Positions 18,502-28,351 are shown, counted from the first letter of the stretch. The stretch: DNA of 64,000 nt from Roseivirga sp. 4D4 (GCF_001747095.1 NZ_MDGP01000001.1:2835001-2899000), one strand, 5' to 3'. Made by a program: numbers and translations. The notes: generated from the sequence alone by a model not told the origin.

Positions 18502-19371
18502 ATGACACAGATTCTCTACTACCTTATTATTAAGCCTATTTCGCTCCTACCCTGGCGGGTTTTGTATATGCTGTCGGACTTTCTATATCTGATTGTTTAC
18601 AAGCTATTTGGGTATCGTATCAAGGTGGTGAATCAAAATTTAGAAAATTCATTTCCACAGAAAACGGCCAATGAGATCAAAAAAATTCGAAATGATTTCT
18701 ATCGACATTTTTGTGATATCACAGTTGAAAGCCTCAAAATCTTTAGCATTAGTGAAGAAGATGCGAAAAAGCGATTTGTGGTGACCAACCCTGAAATCCT
18801 TCAGCCTTATTTCGATGCTGGTCGCAGTGTAATCATTGCCGGTGGCCACTATAATAACTGGGAGATGCTGGCAGTGGGAATAGATAGCTATATACCACAT
18901 CAATCCGTTGCGATTTATCATAGGCTTGGCAATAAGTTTATGAACCAAAAAGCATTGAACTCGAGAGGGAAGTACGGCCTCAAAATGGTTTCACGGCAAG
19001 AAGTGAAGGAGTACTTTAAAAAAACCACCGACCTGACTGCCACAATTTTCGGTGCCGATCAATCCCCAAGCATTGCCAAGAAGGTCTATTGGATGGAGTT
19101 TTTGAACCAAGAAACTGCCGTTATGTTTGGAGTGGAAAAATTCGCAAAAGAGAAAAACTCGCCTGTCATTTTTGGGGGAATTGAAAAAGTAAAAAGAGGC
19201 TTCTATGAATTCACGATTGATGTGCTAATAGAAGATCCGAGCAAAGCCGAACATGGCGAAATCACAGAGGCCCACACCAAAAGGCTGGAGCAGCAAATCA
19301 TTAACGATCCTCAATATTGGCTTTGGACGCACAAGCGCTGGAAGCGCAAAAGGAAACCAGGAGAAGAGTAG
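18502..19371 (+). CDS. LpxL/HtrB-family acyltransferase, copy 2
   Basis: 289 residues, clearly a tandem paralogue of the preceding gene: MTQILYYLIIKPISLLPW lines up with LYYLVLKPISLLPW, IAGGHYNNWEM with ITGGHYNNWEF, and the end WTHKRWKRKRKPGEE is nearly identical. The HX4E catalytic motif is intact, and GADQSPSIAKKVYW matches ATDQSPTIAKKVYW. Both copies appear functional, so they may use different acyl donors or act on different positions, as LpxL and LpxM do; that split is inference. The start is ATG at 18502. Confidence 0.88.
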   Translation: MTQILYYLIIKPISLLPWRVLYMLSDFLYLIVYKLFGYRIKVVNQNLENSFPQKTANEIKKIRNDFYRHFCDITVESLKIFSISEEDAKKRFVVTNPEILQPYFDAGRSVIIAGGHYNNWEMLAVGIDSYIPHQSVAIYHRLGNKFMNQKALNSRGKYGLKMVSRQEVKEYFKKTTDLTATIFGADQSPSIAKKVYWMEFLNQETAVMFGVEKFAKEKNSPVIFGGIEKVKRGFYEFTIDVLIEDPSKAEHGEITEAHTKRLEQQIINDPQYWLWTHKRWKRKRKPGEE

Positions 19372-19503
19372 TGTTTTAGTTCAAAACACTACTATGTTTC
19401 ACTTCGGAACAACTCTTGGAGATGCCCAGTATTTAATTCATTGATTATCAAATATTTATTGAATTGGCACATCGCTTGGCTATACCTGACCAAACGATGA
19501 ATC

Positions 19504-20409
19504 ATGAAAAATTTTAAATCATACTTAACCCTATTATTACTGGCCATCACGTGTCAGTTATCAAATGCCCAGATCAAAGGAAATGGTCAATTCGAGATGA
19601 GAGCATTTGACATGAAAGACATCAAGACGATTGTATTTAATGTTACAGTAGATGCCGAAATAGATCTATCCATTCAGGATGAGCTTTTTGTTCGTGTCGA
19701 TGGAAATCTTTTTGATCATATGATCATCAAAAAGAAAGGAAATACCTTAAGAATAGATCAGAAGGACTGGATTCAGCCTCAAGCCAATATCAAAGTAATA
19801 TTCGGAGCCCAGGGGCTTCAAAAACTCAAAAACACCGCTTGGGGCAATATCAAATTGATTAATGTTGATCAAGAAGCCTTCGAAGCACAGATGAACGTAG
19901 GGTCATTGCAGATGGAAGGTAAAGTGAAGAACTTAACGGTGTCTACCAACGCTGGAAAAGTAGACTTGAGCAAACTTCAAGTTGAGAAAGCCGATGCATC
20001 CATTGAGGCCAATGGAAGAATCATTCTTAATGCAAATCAAATCGAATATAATGGAGATGGCTTTGGACAATTAGTCTATCTGGGTAGCCCTGAGTTGAAA
20101 GGGAAGTCTTCAGACCAAGATTTCAACATAACGACTTATGACAATTACCAAAAGCAAGCTTTGGTTGAAGTTGAATATGTAGAGGTAAAGATCAAAAACA
20201 ATACTGGTCGAAAAAGAAACATAAGGCTCCTTGGTCCGATAGAAAGTCCCTTTGGTTATGGTGCACCGATACGAGCAAAAGCAGTCAAGAATGAAACACT
20301 GCCTGTGGGAACCAGAATTTATCAAGAGAATCCGATAGGAAAAGACAAACTCCTCTTGACCATCACTAAAGATAATGCGGGCGAAACCCTAAAACTCTTC
20401 AAACAATAG
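19504..20409 (+). CDS. Secreted DUF2807-type (head-GIN-like) beta-helix protein
   Basis: 301 residues; signal peptide at 1-22 (ITCQLSNAQ). From residue 30 there is a run of short strands and turns typical of DUF2807: FDMKDIKTIVFNVTVDAEID, ELFVRVDGNLFDHMIIKKKG, NTLRIDQKDW, IKVIFGAQGLQKLKNTAWGNI, with repeated beta-helix rungs to about residue 190. The last 100 residues are more charged and less typical. The family is common in Bacteroidetes periplasms and of unknown function. The gene stands alone, 132 bp after the acyltransferase pair, and ends at a terminator. Confidence 0.8.
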   Translation: MKNFKSYLTLLLLAITCQLSNAQIKGNGQFEMRAFDMKDIKTIVFNVTVDAEIDLSIQDELFVRVDGNLFDHMIIKKKGNTLRIDQKDWIQPQANIKVIFGAQGLQKLKNTAWGNIKLINVDQEAFEAQMNVGSLQMEGKVKNLTVSTNAGKVDLSKLQVEKADASIEANGRIILNANQIEYNGDGFGQLVYLGSPELKGKSSDQDFNITTYDNYQKQALVEVEYVEVKIKNNTGRKRNIRLLGPIESPFGYGAPIRAKAVKNETLPVGTRIYQENPIGKDKLLLTITKDNAGETLKLFKQ

Positions 20410-20417
20410 TTCAGCAA

Positions 20418-20449
20418 ACAAAGGGAGTCCAAATTCGACTCCCTTTGTC
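20418..20449 (+). terminator. Rho-independent terminator
   Basis: acaaagggagtc-caaatt-cgactccctttgt: a stem of 12-13 bp, followed by a weak T-run, 9 bp after the DUF2807-type gene stop. Confidence 0.85.
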
Positions 20450-20541
20450 TTTGATGATACAATCGTTTCCATAATCTCGTACTTATACAAAAATCTCCTT
20501 CTAAAGCTGACTTCGAATTTTTAAATTCAGAGCTCAGTACA

Positions 20542-22896
20542 ATGCCACAAAAAGAAGTATCCAAGATTGACCTTAGACATGCTGCCGTTGTAGCACTACT
20601 CTTTATAGCCTTTGTGCTGTTAAAATCATGTCAGGAAAAAGAGAACAACTCCTCTGAGTACAATCCTAGTCAAGCAGTATCTATAGCATCCGACTATGTT
20701 CCTGACAAAGTTGATTTCAACTTGCATGTTCGCCCTTTACTTTCTGATCGTTGTTTTGCCTGCCATGGACCTGATGCTAACAAAAGGGAATCTGGGTACA
20801 GATTATACACTGAAGCCGGAGCATATGCTGCACTCAAAGACAGACCAAATGTTTTCGGAATAGTCCCCGGCAATGTTCAAGCTTCAGAAGTGGTACATCG
20901 CATTAGTTCCGATGATCCAACATTGGTGATGCCTCCCCCAGCTTCTAACCTCACGCTTACTTCGACCGAAAAAGAAATACTTACGAAGTGGATAGATCAA
21001 GGTGCCAAATGGAAAAAGCATTGGTCATTCATCCCATTGGCAGCGCAGGAAAAACCGGAAACGGTAGATTGGGCACAGAATGATATTGACAATTGGGTGG
21101 CACTCAAATATGAAGAAAAGGGATTCTCACCTTCGGAAAAGGCTTCGAAAGAAAGGCTCATTAGGCGGGCTAGTTTTGACCTGACGGGTCTGCCACCCTC
21201 GGACGAGCTAAGAAGTTCATTCCTTTCTGACAATACACCGGGAGCCTTTGAAAAAGTGGTTGATCAGCTGATGTCAAGTCAGGCTTATGGTGAGCACATG
21301 GCCACCTCCTGGCTCGACCTCGCTCGCTACTCTGACACTCACGGTTACCAGGATGATTTAGAGCGTATCATGTGGCCTTGGCGCGACTGGGTAATCAAAG
21401 CCTTCAACGAAAACATGCCATACGATCAGTTTGTCACATGGCAATTGGCAGGCGACCTGCTCCCTAACCCCACCAAAGAGCAAATTCTGGCTACAGCCTT
21501 CAATAGAAATCATAAGATCACCCAGGAAGGTGGTGTGATTCAAGAGGAGTATAGAGTGGAATACGTAACTGACCGTGTCAACACTTTCGGTAAAGCTTTT
21601 CTTGGGTTAACGCTGGAATGTGCCAAATGTCACGATCATAAATACGATCCGATTTCACAGAAAGAGTTCTTTAGTGTCTATTCCTTTTTCAATTCCGTGC
21701 CTGAAAAAGGAAGGATCGACTATGGAGAAATTCCAGAGCCAAAAATCAAAATCACGGAAGCCGATCTCAAGGGTATTCTAAGTTTTGTCAATGCGTCCAA
21801 ATTCAATGGTGACGACCTAAGCCTTATGGTCATGAAGGACTCAGTTAAACCCAGACCTACTTATGTACTAAATCGTGGCCAGTATGATGCCCATGGCGAA
21901 AGGGTCTACCCTACTACGCCTGCGGCAATGAATCCCTTTGGGGATGAGCTTTCGAAAGACAGAATGGGCTTGGCGAAGTGGCTATTCGCAAAAGAAAACC
22001 CTCTCACAGCACGGGTAGCCGTCAATCGAATCTGGCAATCCTTCTTTGGAAAAGGGCTTGTCAATACGCCTGCAGATTTTGGCAACCAAGGTAGTCTACC
22101 TTCTCACCCCGAACTCTTAGATGATCTTGCCTCTCAATTCATGACATCCGGTTGGGACATCCGTGAAATCCAGAAAAAAATCATGCTTTCCGCTACCTAT
22201 CAACAAAGCTCAAAAATGAGTCCAGAGTTGTTAGAAAAAGACCCAGAAAACAAATGGCTGACCAGAGGTCCAAGGTATCGCATGACTTTCGAAATGATTC
22301 GGGATAATGTACTTGCCGCCAGTGGCCTGCTTAATCGTGAAATTGGCGGACCAAGTGTAAAACCTTATCAACCTGATGGCCTCTGGGCAGAAACTACCTC
22401 TGGTGTAGGACTAACGAATTACATTCCAGATCAAGGCAAGTCCCTCTATCGAAGAAGTCTCTACACCTTTTGGAAACGTACCGTACCGCCTCCGGCCATG
22501 ATGACTTTCGATGCAGCTTCGAGAGACCTTTGCGAAGTCGACCGCCAAAAAACCAATACGCCTTTGCAGGCACTGGTCATGATGAATGATCCTCAAATAT
22601 TAGAAGCATCAAGAGTACTCGCCTACCGTGTTTTATCCGAGGGAGCATCAGACACTGATAGACTTAACCTAGCCTTTGAAAAAATACTGGGTAGATCACC
22701 CTCCAATGAAGAGATTGAGATATTAGGAGGCTTTCTAACAAAGGAAAAAGAGCGGTTTGAGCAGGCACCAGATAAAATTGAGGCCTATTTGACAGTAGGC
22801 CAATACAGACAAGAGGAGAAAACAGCTGAAGTTGCCGCCTTTATGTCTGTGATCAATACAATTTTCAATTTAGACGAAGCGATTTCTAAGACCTGA
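20542..22896 (+). CDS. Planctomycete-type cytochrome c / DUF1549 / DUF1553 protein
   Basis: 784 residues. The N-terminal hydrophobic segment (AAVVALLFIAFVLLKSC) is a signal anchor or lipoprotein signal. The first domain is a planctomycete-type cytochrome c with CFACHGPDANKRESG at residue 71. DUF1549 (about 165-380) follows, with a second CxxCH, ECAKCHDHKYDPIS. DUF1553 (about 450-720) has LAKWLFAKENPLTARVAVNRIWQ and LLDDLASQF. Members occur with DUF1501 proteins in gene clusters for growth on polymers and are thought to be extracytoplasmic heme oxidoreductases; the reaction is not known. The insert between DUF1549 and DUF1553 is short compared with many family members. First gene of a five-gene operon. 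Confidence 0.9.
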   Translation: MPQKEVSKIDLRHAAVVALLFIAFVLLKSCQEKENNSSEYNPSQAVSIASDYVPDKVDFNLHVRPLLSDRCFACHGPDANKRESGYRLYTEAGAYAALKDRPNVFGIVPGNVQASEVVHRISSDDPTLVMPPPASNLTLTSTEKEILTKWIDQGAKWKKHWSFIPLAAQEKPETVDWAQNDIDNWVALKYEEKGFSPSEKASKERLIRRASFDLTGLPPSDELRSSFLSDNTPGAFEKVVDQLMSSQAYGEHMATSWLDLARYSDTHGYQDDLERIMWPWRDWVIKAFNENMPYDQFVTWQLAGDLLPNPTKEQILATAFNRNHKITQEGGVIQEEYRVEYVTDRVNTFGKAFLGLTLECAKCHDHKYDPISQKEFFSVYSFFNSVPEKGRIDYGEIPEPKIKITEADLKGILSFVNASKFNGDDLSLMVMKDSVKPRPTYVLNRGQYDAHGERVYPTTPAAMNPFGDELSKDRMGLAKWLFAKENPLTARVAVNRIWQSFFGKGLVNTPADFGNQGSLPSHPELLDDLASQFMTSGWDIREIQKKIMLSATYQQSSKMSPELLEKDPENKWLTRGPRYRMTFEMIRDNVLAASGLLNREIGGPSVKPYQPDGLWAETTSGVGLTNYIPDQGKSLYRRSLYTFWKRTVPPPAMMTFDAASRDLCEVDRQKTNTPLQALVMMNDPQILEASRVLAYRVLSEGASDTDRLNLAFEKILGRSPSNEEIEILGGFLTKEKERFEQAPDKIEAYLTVGQYRQEEKTAEVAAFMSVINTIFNLDEAISKT

Positions 22897-22897
22897 T

Positions 22898-24352
22898 ATG
22901 CACAAGGAAGAGGAAGAATTTCAGTATAACATGAACAGGCGGCACTTTCTGTCTCAGGCCAGTCTTGGCCTTGGTGGATTGGGCTTAGCCTCACTCCTTT
23001 CTCCAAAAAGCCTTTTCAGCAATACGTGCAAACCTGGCCCAGAAGATTTCAGGCACATTGCACCAAAGGCTAAGCGGGTTATTTACCTTTTCCAAAGTGG
23101 CGGTCCGTCTCAGCTGGAGCTGTTTGACTACAAGCCCACCCTGAGGCAAATGAATGGTGAAGAGCTACCAGAATCAGTCAGAAATGGCCAGCGCTTGACA
23201 GGTATGACCTCTGGGCAAGATAGCTTTCCCCTGGCGGGATCGATCTTCGATTTTAAGCAATATGGCCAAAGTAGGGCTTGGGTAAGTGACATTATGCCTT
23301 ATACATCCAAGGTAGTGGATGAACTTTGTTTTATAAAGAGCATGCACACCGAGGCCATTAACCATGACCCAGCGATTACCTTTTTTCAAACAGGTTCGCA
23401 GCAGCCAGGGCGCCCTAGCATGGGTTCATGGCTCAGCTATGGACTAGGGAGTGACAATGATAACCTTCCGGCATTTTCTGTATTGCTCTCAAGGGGAAGT
23501 GGTCGACCACAAGGTCAACCTTTGTATTCTCGCCTCTGGGGGAATGGCTTCTTGAACTCCATACATCAAGGGGTACAGTTCAGATCAGGAAAAGATCCAG
23601 TGCTCTATTTGAAAGACCCGAAAGGCATGTCGAAAATGGATAGGCGAAGCATGCTAGATCACTTGTCTCAATTGAATTCCATTCACTCAGCCGAATTTGG
23701 CGACCCTGAGATTAACGCTCGAATCGCTCAGTATGAATTAGCCTACAGAATGCAGACCTCGGTACCTGAAACCATGGACATCTCTCAAGAGCCAGACTAC
23801 ATCTATAAAATGTATGGGGCCGATGTGGCACAGCCGGGTACTTTTGCCGCCAATTGCCTTTTAGCAAGAAGGCTAGCGGAAAGAGACGTCCGCTTTATCC
23901 AACTCTACCATATGGGTTGGGATCAGCATGAGAATCTTCCAGGGGCGATTGAAAAGCAAGCTAAGGATGTGGATCAAGCCTCTGCTGCACTGATTATGGA
24001 CCTGAAGCAACGTGGAATGCTCGATGACACCCTTGTGATTTGGGGTGGTGAGTTTGGTCGAACGAACTATTCTCAGGGCACCTTGACCAACACTAATTAC
24101 GGGCGTGACCATCACCCGAGATGCTTCACCATTTGGATGGCTGGCGGTGGTGTAAAACCTGGTGTATCGTATGGAGAAACGGATGACTTCGGATATAATA
24201 TTGCCAAAGACCCAGTGCATGTCCATGACTTCCAAGCCACCATGCTTCACTTATTAGGAATTGACCATGAACAGTTGACTTATAAGTACCAAGGCAGAAG
24301 GTTCAGACTGACAGATGTAGGTGGCAGAATTATTCATGACATTCTAGCATAA
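22898..24352 (+). CDS. DUF1501 family protein (Tat-exported sulfatase-like fold)
   Basis: 484 residues. A twin-arginine signal is visible: MNRRHFLSQASLGLGGLGLASLL from about residue 12; the ATG at 22898 is kept because homologues often carry a short extension, although 22931 is possible. Family motifs include VIYLFQSGGPSQLELFDYKP near residue 60, MHTEAINHDPAITFFQTGSQ, DTLVIWGGEFGRTNYSQG and GRDHHPRCFTIWMAGGGVKPG. DUF1501 proteins resemble the alkaline phosphatase/sulfatase superfamily and almost always accompany DUF1549/DUF1553 proteins. The gene begins 1 bp after the preceding stop, so the two are cotranscribed. Confidence 0.92.
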   Translation: MHKEEEEFQYNMNRRHFLSQASLGLGGLGLASLLSPKSLFSNTCKPGPEDFRHIAPKAKRVIYLFQSGGPSQLELFDYKPTLRQMNGEELPESVRNGQRLTGMTSGQDSFPLAGSIFDFKQYGQSRAWVSDIMPYTSKVVDELCFIKSMHTEAINHDPAITFFQTGSQQPGRPSMGSWLSYGLGSDNDNLPAFSVLLSRGSGRPQGQPLYSRLWGNGFLNSIHQGVQFRSGKDPVLYLKDPKGMSKMDRRSMLDHLSQLNSIHSAEFGDPEINARIAQYELAYRMQTSVPETMDISQEPDYIYKMYGADVAQPGTFAANCLLARRLAERDVRFIQLYHMGWDQHENLPGAIEKQAKDVDQASAALIMDLKQRGMLDDTLVIWGGEFGRTNYSQGTLTNTNYGRDHHPRCFTIWMAGGGVKPGVSYGETDDFGYNIAKDPVHVHDFQATMLHLLGIDHEQLTYKYQGRRFRLTDVGGRIIHDILA

Positions 24353-24356
24353 TTTG

Positions 24357-25391
24357 ATGGATCGCAGGGCATTTGTACAAAAGACTTTGACGGCATCCAC
24401 AGCAATTGCAGCGATGCCCTCCCTTCTTGTTCCCAACAGCACCGAGGAATTAATTCTTGGTCATAATTCCCATCGATATAGAATTGACACCAAGTGGGGA
24501 AAGCTTGATCCTTCCAGGTATCCGGTTAAGGATTGCCATGAAATGGTTCAGGACTCCCAAGGAAGAATCCTCCTACTGACCAATCACACAAAGAACAACG
24601 TGCTGGTGTATGATAAGTCAGGCAAACTATTGGAATCCTGGGGCACAGAATACCCCGGAGCACATGGCCTGACGCTATCCCGAGAGAATGGGGAAGACTT
24701 CTTATTCATCTCTGACAATGATCGCCATCAAGTCATTAAAACTACGATAGATGGGAAAGTCGTAATGACATTGGATCACCCTAAGGAGTCAGGCCATTAT
24801 GAAAAAGCCGATCAATATATACCCACTGAGGTTGCCATCGGGCCAAATGGAGATATCTATGTAGCCGATGGCTATGGTGCTCAGTGGGTCACTCAGTATT
24901 CTCACGCTGGAGAGTTTATTAGAAGCTTTGGAGGTCGAGGCAATCAGCCTGAAAACCTTCAAAATGCGCACGGCATCTGCCTGGATACTCGAGACAAGAA
25001 CAATCCAACTTTGATTGTATCCGCACGTGAAGAAAATGCCTTCAAAAAGTACAGTCTTTCAGGAGAATATTTAGCGACAATTCCTTTGCCAGGCGCCTAC
25101 GTTTGTCGTCCGGTGATTCATGGCGACTATCTCTATGCCGCGGTACTTAAATCAAGAGCTTATGGAGACGATCCCTCTGGGTTTGTTACCATTCTCGACA
25201 AGGAAAACAAAGTAGTTTCTAATCTGGCGGGCAGCACTCCAACTTACTCGGGAACTACTCCAAACGAGATGTACCAGACGATAAAGGTCTTTATCTATCC
25301 ACATGATGTCTGCATCGATGACGAGGAAAACATGTATGTAGCCCAATGGAATTCGGGACATGTTTATCCTTATAAACTGAACAGGATATGA
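24357..25391 (+). CDS. NHL-repeat beta-propeller protein, Tat signal
   Basis: 344 residues from the ATG at 24357; a TTG just before it is in frame but less likely. The N-terminus MDRRAFVQKTLTASTAIAAMPSLL is a twin-arginine signal. The mature protein is a six-bladed propeller of the NHL/6-phosphogluconolactonase kind, with repeats such as VLVYDKSGKLLESWGTEYPGAHG, GDIYVADGYGAQWVTQYSHAGEFIRSFGGRG, FKKYSLSGEYLATI and PHDVCIDDEENMYVAQWNSGHV. These proteins bind sugars or act as lactonases or lyases; no catalytic residues can be assigned. It overlaps the next gene by 4 bp (ATGA). Confidence 0.88.
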   Translation: MDRRAFVQKTLTASTAIAAMPSLLVPNSTEELILGHNSHRYRIDTKWGKLDPSRYPVKDCHEMVQDSQGRILLLTNHTKNNVLVYDKSGKLLESWGTEYPGAHGLTLSRENGEDFLFISDNDRHQVIKTTIDGKVVMTLDHPKESGHYEKADQYIPTEVAIGPNGDIYVADGYGAQWVTQYSHAGEFIRSFGGRGNQPENLQNAHGICLDTRDKNNPTLIVSAREENAFKKYSLSGEYLATIPLPGAYVCRPVIHGDYLYAAVLKSRAYGDDPSGFVTILDKENKVVSNLAGSTPTYSGTTPNEMYQTIKVFIYPHDVCIDDEENMYVAQWNSGHVYPYKLNRI

Positions 25392-26170
25392 GAAGGATAT
25401 TGACGCTTATCATGTTGTTTTCATGCTTAATACTGAATGGCCAAGAGTACCAATTGGGAATGCCACTAGTGAAGATCGAGGGAGAGAGCTTCTTCGAAAA
25501 CAGCACCGTGATTCGCTGTGAATTCGCCTTAGAGGGGGCAGTCATTCGATATACACTAGATGATAGCGAACCCAATCGAAAGTCTAAACGCTACAAAAAG
25601 CCTTTGACCATCACACAATCGAGTACCGTCAAATTTAAAGCGTTCAAAAAAGGATTTGAAGCTTCGAAAATGGTTCGTGTGGATGTTTTTAAAATGACCT
25701 CTCCTCTGGCATCAATCAAACTTAACCCTACACCTAATAGCCCGTATCAGGCCGAAGGCGCAAAGACATTGAATGACCAAAAGGCAGGCTCGTTCAACTT
25801 TCGAGACGGTCGTTGGGTCGGTTATAATCAAGGGCCCGTCACCATTGATATTGACTTGGGTAAGGTTGTTCAAAAAGAAAAATTAGTGTTAAGTACCTTG
25901 GTTAGTCCCGACTCATGGATTATGAGACCTGAATACCTGAGCTATTCACATTCACTTGACGGAAAAGAGTTTGAACCAGAAATTAGAATAGGGATGATTG
26001 GGATGATCTCTAGTGAAACCGCCTACAAGAGATTCTGGCATTTGGGTGTAGATGGGCCATACAGGTATGTGCGTATCACGATTAAACCTCTATCTGCCAT
26101 ACCAGACTGGCATCCAGGCAAAGGTCAACCAGGTTGGCTATTTATTGACGAAATTTTTCTTCAGCAATGA
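25388..26170 (+). CDS. Secreted protein with hexosaminidase C-terminal-like and discoidin-like domains
   Basis: 260 residues; signal peptide ends near LILNGQ. Residues about 25-105 fit the chitobiase/beta-hexosaminidase C-terminal domain (RYTLDDSEPNRKSKRYKKPLTITQSSTVKFKAFKKG). Residues about 115-260 fit an F5/8-type (discoidin) carbohydrate-binding domain, ending PDWHPGKGQPGWLFIDEIFL. The same two domains in the same order form the C-terminal half of the next protein. There is no catalytic domain, so it probably binds glycan at the cell surface. It overlaps both neighbours by 4 bp, so the three genes are translationally coupled. Confidence 0.85.
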   Translation: MRRILTLIMLFSCLILNGQEYQLGMPLVKIEGESFFENSTVIRCEFALEGAVIRYTLDDSEPNRKSKRYKKPLTITQSSTVKFKAFKKGFEASKMVRVDVFKMTSPLASIKLNPTPNSPYQAEGAKTLNDQKAGSFNFRDGRWVGYNQGPVTIDIDLGKVVQKEKLVLSTLVSPDSWIMRPEYLSYSHSLDGKEFEPEIRIGMIGMISSETAYKRFWHLGVDGPYRYVRITIKPLSAIPDWHPGKGQPGWLFIDEIFLQQ

Positions 26171-28287
26171 GGGTTAAAAACAAGTCACTTCTTGCTTTTT
26201 TATGGTCGCTGAATGTCCTTCTCATTCTATTGATCATCATTCCAATTTCAGGGCTTCCAGCAATATTCCAGTTTGTAGGACGACTGCATCCTTTAGTGCT
26301 TCACTTTCCGATCGTGCTATTACTAGCCGCTTTCTTATTCGAGCTTATAGCCCGAAAGGCAGGCAAACCTTCATATACTGATCCAGCGGCACTACTACTA
26401 TGGTTAGGCGCATTCTCTGCAGTATTTAGCGCTATTGCCGGTTACCTGCTATCAGTGAATGGAGGATATGGAGGAAATACCTTCGCCTTTCACCAATGGT
26501 TTGGATTGGCTACATCGGTTATAGCCGCCCTATTAATTCAGATGCGATCAAATCAGGGCTTTGCAAAACTATTTATCCCAGCCTTCGGTGGTCTGACGAT
26601 TCTACTCATTGTCACAGGACATTATGGTGCATCGCTCACCCATGGTGAGGGCTTCTTGACAGAAGTATTTGAAGAAAGTGCCACTTCTGCCCTAGTTGAT
26701 ACCGAGCCCGTATTCACCCAAGTTGTCAAACCCATTCTTGAAAGCAAATGCACGAGCTGCCATAACCCCAACAAGATCAAAGGAGGACTCTCCCTTGCCT
26801 CAGAGGAAGAGATTTTAAAAGGGGGAGAAAACGGAGCAATTATAAAACCCGGAGACGCGCTGAATAGCACCTTTATCAGTCACCTGCTGCTACCAACAGA
26901 AGAGAAATTGCATATGCCGCCAAAAGGAAAGGCTCAGTTGACCAATGAGGAGATCAAAATGCTCGAGTATTGGGTGGCTTCAGGCGGATCCTTCGATCAA
27001 ACCATCAACGAAGTCCCTCAAGAAGACCCAATTCAAATTGTATTCGCCAATTATTTCACACCAGAAGAGCCCATCGACATAGACTTCGTATCTCCTGAAA
27101 CGCTAGCTTCACTTAATACAACAAAGGTTAGCCTCAAACAAATCGAAGATGACAAGCCCTACCTAGAGGTATATATCGGCCAGCATGATTCACTTCAATT
27201 GACGGAAATCAAAAGCTTGAGAAAGGTTAGAGAGCAGGTCTATTCCCTCGACCTTGGAGGAAGCCGCATCGACAAATCCATTATGAAGGAAGTGGCCAAG
27301 TTTGAGAACCTGCATCGCCTATATCTTGACAATACGGTAGCAGATGATGCCATGATCAGCGCATTGCGTAAACTGAGAAAGCTAGAATACCTAAATCTTT
27401 ATGGGACAAATATTACACGCAAAGGAGCCGCACAGATGCTCAATATTGAAAGCTTAGATAAACTATACCTATGGCAAACAAAAGTAAATGCCGAAGACCT
27501 GGAAAAGCTCAAGGCAGATTACCCGGATGCAATCATTAATGGTGGCTCAATCGATGATACAACATTTGAAGAGGTTCAGCTCAATACGCCTCGGATGGTC
27601 TATGAATCCAGCTTTTTTGACGATAAAATGACCATCACCGTGCCTTACAGCCTCTCAGATACCGATATCTACTATCAAATTGGATCGGCAGCACCAAAAA
27701 TTCTCGAGGGAAGAGAGATTGAACTCACGGCCAGCTCGAAGGTCACTGTGTATGCTAAAAAAGAAGGTTGGAAAGACAGTGATAAGGCCGAGCAGGCATT
27801 TATCCTGGTGAGACCTAATCGATTTAAGAGGAATAACCTGAAGTTCGATCCGAAAGGCACTTACAAAGCGAAAGGCATCGAAACCTTGTTCGACCTAAAG
27901 AAAGGAAGTGAAAACTTTCGAGACGGAAATTGGCTTGGCTTTAATGGTGATGATATGGTCGTGGAGGTTGAACTATCTGAAACGAGATCCTTGGAATCTG
28001 TATTTATCAGTACGCTGGACGATACCGGTTCGTGGATTTTCCCCCCCACCGAACTAGAAATCTGGGGAGGCAACAATTCAAATGATTTACAAAAACTCAA
28101 TACCCTTTCGATCACCCCTCCTAATGGCCCAGAACCTAAACACATGATCATTCATGAACTGGCTTTTGACAAAACGGACTTGAAGTATCTCAGGGTAGTT
28201 GCCAAAAACTACGGAAACCTCCCCGATTGGCATCCTGGTAAGGACACGCCTGCCTGGTTGTTCATTGATGAAATTGCCTTTCAGTAG
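26167..28287 (+). CDS. Membrane-bound cytochrome-domain protein with DUF2231-like, LRR-like and discoidin domains
   Basis: 706 residues. N-terminal membrane helices (about 8-165) include FVGRLHPLVLHFPIV, as in DUF2231 proteins. A planctomycete-type cytochrome c has the heme motif CTSCHNPNKIKGGLSLASEE at residue 195. Residues about 340-455 contain leucine-rich repeat-like segments (LEYLNLYGTNITRKGAAQ, LDKLYLWQTKVNAEDLEKL). These are followed by a hexosaminidase-C-like domain (about 480-545) and a discoidin-like domain ending PDWHPGKDTPAWLFIDEIAF. The membrane part may pass electrons from the exported partners to the respiratory chain; this is inference. Last gene of the 20542-28287 operon. Confidence 0.87.
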   Translation: MRVKNKSLLAFLWSLNVLLILLIIIPISGLPAIFQFVGRLHPLVLHFPIVLLLAAFLFELIARKAGKPSYTDPAALLLWLGAFSAVFSAIAGYLLSVNGGYGGNTFAFHQWFGLATSVIAALLIQMRSNQGFAKLFIPAFGGLTILLIVTGHYGASLTHGEGFLTEVFEESATSALVDTEPVFTQVVKPILESKCTSCHNPNKIKGGLSLASEEEILKGGENGAIIKPGDALNSTFISHLLLPTEEKLHMPPKGKAQLTNEEIKMLEYWVASGGSFDQTINEVPQEDPIQIVFANYFTPEEPIDIDFVSPETLASLNTTKVSLKQIEDDKPYLEVYIGQHDSLQLTEIKSLRKVREQVYSLDLGGSRIDKSIMKEVAKFENLHRLYLDNTVADDAMISALRKLRKLEYLNLYGTNITRKGAAQMLNIESLDKLYLWQTKVNAEDLEKLKADYPDAIINGGSIDDTTFEEVQLNTPRMVYESSFFDDKMTITVPYSLSDTDIYYQIGSAAPKILEGREIELTASSKVTVYAKKEGWKDSDKAEQAFILVRPNRFKRNNLKFDPKGTYKAKGIETLFDLKKGSENFRDGNWLGFNGDDMVVEVELSETRSLESVFISTLDDTGSWIFPPTELEIWGGNNSNDLQKLNTLSITPPNGPEPKHMIIHELAFDKTDLKYLRVVAKNYGNLPDWHPGKDTPAWLFIDEIAFQ

Positions 28288-28343
28288 TTTTCCTGAGGCT
28301 ATTGAATGATCTAAGTACAGGGCCAATACACCACAAATTTTAC

Positions 28344-28351
28344 TACTTTTG
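28344..28351 (+). promoter_or_regulatory. Bacteroidetes -7 box for prfC
   Basis: TACTTTTG fits TAnnTTTG and lies 18 bp before the ATG at 28370. The TTG at 28349 is in frame with prfC but is part of this box. Confidence 0.6.
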
